Shown piece after piece: positions 6,156-11,080 of a stretch of 13,600 nucleotides of DNA. A model generated the notes under the pieces. That model was not told where the DNA came from and made no database searches. It was given only the letters and a program-made list of their open reading frames with translations. Numbering within the stretch: the stretch's first letter is position 1; each line of letters begins with the position of its first letter. This DNA comes from Gemmatimonadota bacterium (lineage in GTDB: Bacteria > GCA-2686955): NCBI GenBank assembly GCA_026991065.1, contig JALXCG010000656.1, forward strand, positions 1-13,600. Direction: 5' to 3'. Made by a program: the position numbers and the translations under genes.

Positions 6156-7604
6156 TTACTTGTAGCGCTCTTTGAACGCCTTCTGACGCTTCAGGCGCTC
6201 TTTCTTGATCTTCGGATCTTCCTTGTTGATCGACCACTCCCAGTTCTTGCTGTGCTGAACTTCACGGAGGGTCTTCTCCAACTCCGCGACCTCGGCCGGA
6301 GCAGTAGCGCGGAACTCTTCGATGAGATCCTTGATCTCGGGGATGAACTTGGTCTGCCAGTTCTTACCGAGATCGTAGGTGCCGTGCCAGTGGGTGTAGT
6401 CGGGAGCCTGCATGGACGCGGCATGGCGCGCGCGGCGACCCTCGTGGTGCCACAACTCGAACCATGTGAAGTCGATGGAGCGAGAGAACTTGGCATAGGA
6501 AGGATCGGTTTTCATCACCTTCACGGCAGCCTTGTAGAGCTTCTCGCCGGGCTTCGCATACTTCTCATCATAGAGTGTGATCAACGCCTCATATTGGGTG
6601 AAGAAGTTATCGACAAAGCCCGCCTGGTGACAACTCACGCAGACATCAACCATGTTCTCGCGACGCTTGTCGGCCGTGATCGCGGCCGAGGAGAGGTTCC
6701 ACTTCTTGTCGGTCTCATGGGCCAACTTGGAATGCGGCGGACGATTGTTCCATTTGATGCGCAGGCCGATATTGTGCGAAATATCCTGGTTCTTGGTCGC
6801 GCTCATGTGGCAGGTTGCGCAGGTCGGAGCAGCCGTGTAATCCTCGCCGACGATCCACTTGGGCGAGTCGATATTCATCTCGTCTTCATGAGCGAAGAAC
6901 GCAATACCATGCTTCGACTCTTCGTAGATCTCCTTCTGCGGATGATCGGGGCCAAGATGGCACTTGCCACAGGTATCGGGGTAACGCGCCTGGGCCGCAG
7001 AGAATCCGTGCCGCTGGTGGCAAGCCGTGCAGGAGCCTTCCGATCCATCTGGGTTCACACGACCGATGCCGGTGTTCGGCCAGGTGGCTGGATCCAGCTT
7101 TCCGGTCTTCTTGTCGACCTTGATCGCCGAGCCGTGGCACTGCCAGCAGCCGTTCACCGCGGCCGCTGACACACCCTTGGGATAGGCGTCCGTCACCATG
7201 CCGAAGTTGCCCTCAACCACCTCCGCCAGGAGATTGTCGAGCGAACCCATGATGCGGCCGGCCTTGGAGTGGTGCGAATTCTCGAATTCATCCACTTCCT
7301 TGGCATGGCAGCGGGCACAATCCTTCGGCGAAACGATTGTGGCGATCACGAAGTCATCGTGGATGTCGTCGCGCAGGACGTCGACGTCACCGGGGTTGGC
7401 CTGATGGCACTCGTAGCAGCCGACGTTGGCGCCAAAGTGCTTGCTTGAGCCCCATTGCTGGTAGAGGCCCGGATTGTCGTCGCGGTGACAATCCAGACAC
7501 TCGCGGGTCTTATCGGTCAGCTGACCGGGCAAGACAGTACCCGCCGCCAAGGCGGGGCCAGCCACCAATGAGAGGGTAGCTAGTAAGCCGATGAGTTTCT
7601 TCAC
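6156..7604 (-). CDS. HAO-family octaheme cytochrome c (hydroxylamine oxidoreductase-like)
   Basis: Periplasmic multiheme enzyme of the hydroxylamine oxidoreductase family, whose members oxidise hydroxylamine or hydrazine, or reduce nitrite/hydroxylamine to ammonium. The GTG at 7604 is chosen because it has an AGGAGA RBS six bases upstream and starts a clean Sec signal (KKLIGLLATLSLVAGPALA, cleavage near 20/21); the protein is then 482 aa. Eight CxxCH sites are seen at C36, C63, C96, C153, C192, C212, C262 and C322. The family signature CGKCHLGPDHPQKEIYEESKHG spans heme 6 (212-233). By family convention heme 4 (CWQCH, 153-157) is the catalytic site. The WHHEGRRARH (385-394) and APDYTHWHG (400-408) segments follow heme 8; Tyr403 is the nearest candidate for the cross-linking tyrosine of true HAO, which I cannot settle without alignment. 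The C-terminus is strongly basic with no transmembrane helix. NrfD, Fe-S and tetraheme partners follow on the same strand, favouring a quinol-linked reductive role (inference). Confidence 0.94.
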   Translation of the reverse strand: MKKLIGLLATLSLVAGPALAAGTVLPGQLTDKTRECLDCHRDDNPGLYQQWGSSKHFGANVGCYECHQANPGDVDVLRDDIHDDFVIATIVSPKDCARCHAKEVDEFENSHHSKAGRIMGSLDNLLAEVVEGNFGMVTDAYPKGVSAAAVNGCWQCHGSAIKVDKKTGKLDPATWPNTGIGRVNPDGSEGSCTACHQRHGFSAAQARYPDTCGKCHLGPDHPQKEIYEESKHGIAFFAHEDEMNIDSPKWIVGEDYTAAPTCATCHMSATKNQDISHNIGLRIKWNNRPPHSKLAHETDKKWNLSSAAITADKRRENMVDVCVSCHQAGFVDNFFTQYEALITLYDEKYAKPGEKLYKAAVKVMKTDPSYAKFSRSIDFTWFELWHHEGRRARHAASMQAPDYTHWHGTYDLGKNWQTKFIPEIKDLIEEFRATAPAEVAELEKTLREVQHSKNWEWSINKEDPKIKKERLKRQKAFKERYK

Positions 7605-7610
7605 CGTGCG

Positions 7611-7616
7611 TCTCCT
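7611..7616 (-). promoter_or_regulatory. RBS fixing the octaheme cytochrome GTG start
   Basis: AGGAGA on the minus strand with six bases to the GTG at 7604. Longer ATG-initiated readings back to 7760 would bury the signal peptide behind an arginine-rich 52-residue extension, so this site decides the start. Confidence 0.85.
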
Positions 7617-7680
7617 GGAATAGAATCCCCGTGTGACAGACACAGCGTTTTGCAGTCCAGACACGGGTCGATCCGAGGAA

Positions 7681-7726
7681 GCACCTGAGGTCATGGCCCC
7701 GAGCATGCTCCCTGTCCGACAGGTGC
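7681..7726. repeat. Nested inverted repeats in the octaheme gene leader
   Basis: GCACCTG (7681-7687) and CAGGTGC (7720-7726) form a 7-bp outer pair. Inside lie two abutting palindromes: GAGCATGCTC (7701-7710) and CCTGTC-C-GACAGG (7711-7723). The CAGGTG arm is shared, so outer and inner pairings exclude each other. The block lies within the predicted 5' untranslated leader. It may be an operator or a structured leader; the role is unknown. Confidence 0.4.
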
Positions 7727-7784
7727 GACGGGTCGCGCCGCACCGCTTTTTGGCCCGCATCTCACGGCCCCAACCGGTTCACGG

Positions 7785-7813
7785 ATTATCGACACGCTTG
7801 TCTGATTTGTCAA
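7785..7813 (-). promoter_or_regulatory. Sigma70-type promoter for the octaheme cytochrome gene
   Basis: Reading the minus strand: TTGACA (7813-7808, all six consensus bases), a 17-base spacer, then GATAAT (7790-7785, five of six). Predicted start of transcription is near 7778, leaving a leader of about 174 nt before the GTG at 7604. An AACCGGTT palindrome at 7772-7779 covers the predicted start site. Confidence 0.65.
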
Positions 7814-7822
7814 CCAATCGCT

Positions 7823-7868
7823 GGCGCCAAAACCGATCGTCCGCACCATTTTTCCGGCGCCCAAACCG
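7823..7868. repeat. Tandem 13-mer upstream of the octaheme promoter
   Basis: GGCGCCAAAACCG (7823-7835) and GGCGCCCAAACCG (7856-7868) differ at one base and start 33 bp apart, close to three helical turns. Their centres fall near -51 and -84 from the predicted transcription start. They are candidate activator sites. A degenerate third copy may lie at 7766-7776. Confidence 0.45.
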
Positions 7869-7948
7869 GGTGCAACCGATGGTCCACGATAGCCATGACA
7901 AGCGCGGCGCAGCGAACTCCGCCGCCTGCATTGCCCACAACTGAATAG

Positions 7949-7962
7949 TACCGGTGCCGGTA
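7949..7962. promoter_or_regulatory. 14-bp palindrome, possible operator
   Basis: TACCGG-TG-CCGGTA, a perfect 6-2-6 inverted repeat in the divergent intergenic region, 139 bp before the lipin-like gene. Too short a loop for a hairpin, so more likely a protein-binding site, if functional. Confidence 0.35.
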
Positions 7963-7974
7963 TCGTGTCTTCGT

Positions 7975-7988
7975 CCTCGGCCCCGAGG
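7975..7988. promoter_or_regulatory. Second 14-bp palindrome, possible operator
   Basis: CCTCGG-CC-CCGAGG, again a perfect 6-2-6 inverted repeat, with its centre 26 bp from the centre of the first. No T-run follows on either strand, so it is not a terminator. Confidence 0.3.
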
Positions 7989-8088
7989 TGTCAAGGGTCC
8001 AAAAACTCGCCGATTCAGTCCCCGCTGGACGTCGTGCTTGCCGCGTTTCGCGCTATTCTAAGGGGTGATGGCCCAATCACTCTCCACC

Positions 8089-8094
8089 GGAGGA
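8089..8094 (+). promoter_or_regulatory. RBS fixing the lipin-like gene start
   Basis: GGAGGA with six bases to the ATG at 8101. It favours that start over an in-frame start at 8065, which would place 12 extra residues before the signal peptide. The RBS lies in a small self-complementary stretch (GAGGACTCCTC). Confidence 0.8.
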
Positions 8095-8100
8095 CTCCTC

Positions 8101-9141
8101 ATGTCCCACCGTGCCGCTGTCCCGCTCTTCTTTTCCCTCTTGCTATCCGCCGCCCTCGGCAACGGCGCCTCGGCATCCGACTGCTACACCGTCGACTACA
8201 TCGACATCTTCCCCGACCCCGGCGGTCCGGGTTTCACTTGGCCACGCAATTCACTCATGTCCGCCACCCTTCTGCCCTATCACTACGTCCCGGACATCGT
8301 TCTGGGGCCGGGCGAAAATCAGTATTTCTACTTCCACGGCCTCTATGGACGCGGCGTCCCCACCTATGAGCTATTCAAAGAGAGTATCACCCTCTATTCG
8401 GCGGGCTCTGACGGCAGTTGGGCGAATGTCGGCACCGACCGCACGACCCGGGGCGGCGATGCCGCCTTCCTGCTCGAAGCCCCGAACCTGCTGGCCCCCG
8501 GGGCGCACCACCTGAAGGCCTGGGTCAGTGGCGATCAAACCGAAGCCAATGCCTTTGCCTGGGTCTGGAACCCGGGAATGCGGGCTGTGGTAACCGATAT
8601 CGACGGTACCTGCACGCTGGATGACCTACAGGAGTATCTGGATATCATCTACGAGATCGGCCCCCTCGACTACGTGCCCGAAGAGAAGCCGGGGGCAGCC
8701 GCGGTCATGCAGTTCTGGGCCGACCATCACGTGCCTGTGGTCTACATAACGGCCCGCCCGCTCTACCTGAAGCAGGTCACAATCGATTGGTTGCGTGCCA
8801 AGGGCTTCCCACTGGGGCCACTCTTTCTCTACGGAGCGTCCGGCGGCATATTGCCGCCCCTCACCGACGCGGAACGGATTCGCTTCAAAAGCGATCGCCT
8901 CAGCGATCTCGAAACACGGGCGGGAGTTCGCTTCCTGGCCGCCTACGGAAACACCGACACTGACGCCGCCGCTTACTGCCAAGCTCTCGACATGCCCCCG
9001 GAGCACGCTTTCATCATTGACTGCCCCTCCTGCGATCCCACGCCGGAGTGTGCTTTTTCCACGCTGAGCGACTCCTGGTGGAGCCATTTGCAGGACCTGG
9101 AGGAGATGGGCATTCCCATCGTTCCCCAGCCGTGCGAGTAG
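8101..9141 (+). CDS. Secreted lipin/LNS2-like HAD-superfamily protein
   Basis: Predicted exported phosphatase-fold protein (346 aa). It starts with a Sec signal (hydrophobic core 7-19, cleavage near ASA 25). Residues 27-160 form a separate, aromatic-rich, probably beta-stranded domain. The C-terminal half carries all four HAD motifs: I, VTDIDGT at 164-170 (Asp166 nucleophile, Asp168 acid/base); II, YITAR at 215-219 (Thr217); III, Lys263; IV, GNTDTDA at 283-289. This pattern, with motif IV reading like the GN-x-TD of lipins, resembles the LNS2 domain of phosphatidate phosphatases and bacterial lipin-like proteins. Substrate is unknown; phospholipid or phosphatidate outside the cytoplasm is a guess from the family. 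Seven cysteines in the mature part (28, 171, 293, 308, 311, 317, 345) suggest disulfides, consistent with export. It diverges from the octaheme gene and converges on the PepSY-like gene, with no evident partner. Confidence 0.83.
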   Translation: MSHRAAVPLFFSLLLSAALGNGASASDCYTVDYIDIFPDPGGPGFTWPRNSLMSATLLPYHYVPDIVLGPGENQYFYFHGLYGRGVPTYELFKESITLYSAGSDGSWANVGTDRTTRGGDAAFLLEAPNLLAPGAHHLKAWVSGDQTEANAFAWVWNPGMRAVVTDIDGTCTLDDLQEYLDIIYEIGPLDYVPEEKPGAAAVMQFWADHHVPVVYITARPLYLKQVTIDWLRAKGFPLGPLFLYGASGGILPPLTDAERIRFKSDRLSDLETRAGVRFLAAYGNTDTDAAAYCQALDMPPEHAFIIDCPSCDPTPECAFSTLSDSWWSHLQDLEEMGIPIVPQPCE

Positions 9142-9184
9142 CCCGGTTTTCTCACCAGATTCGGTCGCGAAACCGCGAACCGGG
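9142..9184. terminator. Possible bidirectional hairpin between convergent genes
   Basis: CCCGGTT (9142-9148) pairs with AACCGGG (9178-9184), and TCGCG (9165-9169) can pair with CGCGA (9174-9178) inside. It sits between two genes that end 69 bp apart. No T-run follows on either side, so termination would have to be rho-assisted or weak. Confidence 0.33.
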
Positions 9185-9210
9185 TGATGCCGTTCCCGCC
9201 AACAAGGAGC

Positions 9211-9798
9211 CTATCGCGCAAAGACCAGAAAAAGCAGCGGCACCAGAATTCCCGCGCCCACCCACCACTTGCCACGCCCGAAAAGCCCCTTCTTGCCCTT
9301 CAGTACAAACATGCCGGTGATCGCCAAGAGCGCCAAGACCCCCGCGTAGAGATCGGCAATCCAGGTCCAGGCTCCTTTCGGGACATTCAGATGCAGGTAG
9401 TTGAAGTCGTTGAGCAGGCGCCGCCGCACAAGTCGCTCGCTGACCGCGACGCCGGCCGAAGCATCGACCCGAATCGAATGGTCATCGTAGAAAAGTTCCA
9501 GGATCCCGGGGGAGGGCCGGAACACATCATTGGGTGCAGCTTCCAGTGCAAGACGCTGAATCACCGCGGCAACCATCGCATCGCGCTCCCCAACCTCAAT
9601 GGGGGAAAACGTTTGCTCGCTACGCTCCACGACGTAGTTCGGGTTCCAGTCACTGATGTGGTTCACTGCGACGCCTGATATCGCGTAGATCAGGGTCAGC
9701 GCCACGGCCAGGTAGCCCAGATCACGGTGGAGGATGTTGTTCCACTTGCGCAGCCAACGCGTGCCGACCGCGGGGCCGCGCCTGGTCGGTTTGCTCAT
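9211..9798 (-). CDS. PepSY-associated transmembrane protein
   Basis: Small inner-membrane protein (195 aa) of the PepSY-associated TM type. The N-terminal WLRKWNNILHRDLGYL (15-30) runs into a helix at 30-46, followed by AVNHISDWNPNY (44-55), a soluble domain of about 90 residues exposed outside the membrane (56-140), then two helices at 147-165 and 178-194. Histidines 24, 47 and 136 (YLHLN) flank the membrane spans; in related membrane proteins such residues can bind heme b, but this is inference. The start overlaps the stop of the DUF4920 gene by four bases (ATGA), so the two are translationally coupled. Role unknown; metal reduction or transport is the usual suggestion for this family. Confidence 0.82.
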   Translation of the reverse strand: MSKPTRRGPAVGTRWLRKWNNILHRDLGYLAVALTLIYAISGVAVNHISDWNPNYVVERSEQTFSPIEVGERDAMVAAVIQRLALEAAPNDVFRPSPGILELFYDDHSIRVDASAGVAVSERLVRRRLLNDFNYLHLNVPKGAWTWIADLYAGVLALLAITGMFVLKGKKGLFGRGKWWVGAGILVPLLFLVFAR

Positions 9799-10322
9799 GA
9801 GGCGCCGGCGGACGGAGCCTCGGGCTTGTGATCATAGACCACCGCTCCACTCCCCTGCAGGCGATAGAGCACCTTGGGCTCGGTTACCGTGGCGGGATCG
9901 AAGGGCTGGCCCTTTTCCTTGCATTGGTACTCTTCGTAGCGGCGCGTTTGCTCCATATCCAGTTGGATCTTCGTAAACACGCCCTCGGCAAGGGCCCATT
10001 TCCCCTTCGTTTCCATGGGGAAAGAGATAACCCCATCGTCGACTTTGAAAATCAGGCTCTCGAAGTCTCGGTCCGACGCCAGTTCGATCCAGCAGCCGCG
10101 CTTGGCACAAACGTCGATCACGCGACCGGCAACCCGGACCTGCTTGTCCACGTAGTCATCCGGATGATCAAGGAGTTGAGAAATTGCTACGGGCGCGTTG
10201 GTTGTAGAGACCTGACCGTAGGTCTTGCCCTCTTCGGCCAACGCCGTGGTAGCGGCAACAAATGTCACAAAAGCCACAAGCGCATTTCGCGCGGCACAAA
10301 AGAACGGCAATGAGTTTCGCAT
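9795..10322 (-). CDS. Exported DUF4920-like protein
   Basis: Small periplasmic protein (175 aa) with a signal peptide (hydrophobic 14-27, cleavage after ALA 29). The domain at about 45-118 reads as a small beta-barrel (OB-like), with QVRVAGRVIDVCAKRGCWIEL near 61-81 matching the conserved VxGxVxxVCxxxGCW core of the DUF4920 family. Cys72 and Cys77 of that motif could bind metal or form a disulfide. A third cysteine lies at 134, outside the core. The ATG at 10322 has a GGGAG RBS six bases upstream. It is the first gene of a two-gene unit with the PepSY-type protein, whose start overlaps its stop codon. Biochemical function of the family is not known to me. Family call is by motif recall. Confidence 0.8.
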   Translation of the reverse strand: MRNSLPFFCAARNALVAFVTFVAATTALAEEGKTYGQVSTTNAPVAISQLLDHPDDYVDKQVRVAGRVIDVCAKRGCWIELASDRDFESLIFKVDDGVISFPMETKGKWALAEGVFTKIQLDMEQTRRYEEYQCKEKGQPFDPATVTEPKVLYRLQGSGAVVYDHKPEAPSAGAS

Positions 10323-10367
10323 CTCAGGCTCCCGGTTCGGGTGTGGTCTTTCGGGTAATTCTCGCGT

Positions 10368-10396
10368 AGCTTATGGGGTCGGATCTGACGTTTCAA
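10368..10396 (-). promoter_or_regulatory. Candidate promoter of the DUF4920/PepSY pair
   Basis: On the minus strand TTGAAA (10396-10391), a 17-base spacer, then TAAGCT (10373-10368). The -35 matches five of six consensus bases, the -10 only three. Predicted leader is about 39 nt. The divergent LpoB-like gene showed no better site on the plus strand. Confidence 0.35.
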
Positions 10397-10448
10397 CCGC
10401 GAGTGCTGCTTATCCTGCCCCGAGGCATACGCCGGAGTTCTACCTATC

Positions 10449-11069
10449 ATGCTCTTCTTGAACGCCAAACACCTTGTCATCGTGCCTCTCCTCTGTCTGG
10501 CTTTCGGGCTTTCCGCGTGTGGTCCCAAGCTTGTTCAAGAGCGGGTCGATCCTGATCTTGACATCACCTACAACACCCGCTGGAACGACATCGACGCACA
10601 AGAAGCCGCAGCCACCATGATCGAATCCTGCCTGGACTCGCCGTGGCTCGATCGTCACCTGGCGCTGCATGACGACCACCGGCCGATCGTCGTCGTCGAC
10701 CAGATCGAGAACCGGACGGATGAGCACATCGACACCGAAGCACTGACCAACGAGATCCGCACATCGCTGATCCAATCGGGAGAGGTGCGCTTCGTAGATG
10801 CGAAATCGCGCAACGCCTTATTAAAGGAGTATCACTACCAGGCATCGGGAACAGTGAGGCCCGACCTGGTCAAGGGTCCAGGGCAGCAACTGAGCGCCGA
10901 CTACATCATGACCGGTGAAATCTCTTCCATCTCATCTGAACTCGGCAAGAACAAGCTGGTCACCTACCAAATCGACCTGCGCATGACCAATCTGCTGACC
11001 GGCGAAATCGACTGGGCGGACATCTACCGGATCAAGAAACTCTACGAGCGCAAGCACTACAAGCCCTAA
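10449..11069 (+). CDS. LpoB-like outer-membrane lipoprotein
   Basis: Lipoprotein of 206 aa in the family of penicillin-binding protein activator LpoB. The signal peptide ends in the lipobox LSAC with Cys24 as the lipidation site; the next residues (Gly, Pro) do not include the inner-membrane Asp+2 retention signal, which supports outer-membrane sorting. The folded part begins near residue 38 with the YNTRWNDIDAQEAA region, then RPIVVVDQIENRTDEHID (78-95), a glycine-poor alpha/beta core, SADYIMTGEIS (149-159) and a final strand TGEIDWADIYRIKK (186-199), the usual LpoB order. In gamma-proteobacteria LpoB stimulates PBP1B; whether this homologue does so in its host is unknown. A GGAG lies 11 bases before the ATG, a rather long spacing. 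It is followed after 11 bp by a COG3014-like lipoprotein gene, a pairing also seen elsewhere, so the two likely form an operon. Confidence 0.87.
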   Translation: MLFLNAKHLVIVPLLCLAFGLSACGPKLVQERVDPDLDITYNTRWNDIDAQEAAATMIESCLDSPWLDRHLALHDDHRPIVVVDQIENRTDEHIDTEALTNEIRTSLIQSGEVRFVDAKSRNALLKEYHYQASGTVRPDLVKGPGQQLSADYIMTGEISSISSELGKNKLVTYQIDLRMTNLLTGEIDWADIYRIKKLYERKHYKP

Positions 11070-11080
11070 GCGCCTGCTCC

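Larger units (their letters stand above)
7605..8100. other. Divergent intergenic region, no gene supported
   Basis: This 496-bp stretch separates the octaheme cytochrome gene (-) from the lipin-like gene (+). It holds an RBS for each, a strong minus-strand promoter, a tandem 13-mer upstream of that promoter, palindromes in the octaheme leader and two 14-bp palindromes nearer the lipin-like gene. Short open frames on both strands (for example 7779-7994 minus and 7633-7944 plus) lack an RBS and have no protein-like composition. No convincing plus-strand promoter was found; a TATTCT at 8054-8059 lacks a -35 partner. Confidence 0.75.

Noticed and set aside
6084-7169. 361-codon plus-strand open frame across the octaheme gene
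   Set aside because: It is antisense to eight ordered CxxCH motifs and a full HAO-family protein. Its own translation shows no recognisable domain; long antisense frames are common in GC-rich DNA.
6156-7604. Aerobic ammonia-oxidiser HAO
   Set aside because: No amo genes, haoB or c554/cM552 partners in the window, and the neighbours are an NrfD-type module. An oxidative role is not excluded but is not the default reading.
7798-7813. TTGAC-AAATCA-GACAA as an FNR/NnrR-type box
   Set aside because: The half-sites are six bases apart rather than four and the second is imperfect. The TTGACA is better explained as the -35 of the promoter.
7779-7994. 71-codon minus-strand frame upstream of the octaheme gene
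   Set aside because: It overlaps the promoter and tandem repeats, has no RBS and a low-complexity Arg/Gly-rich start.
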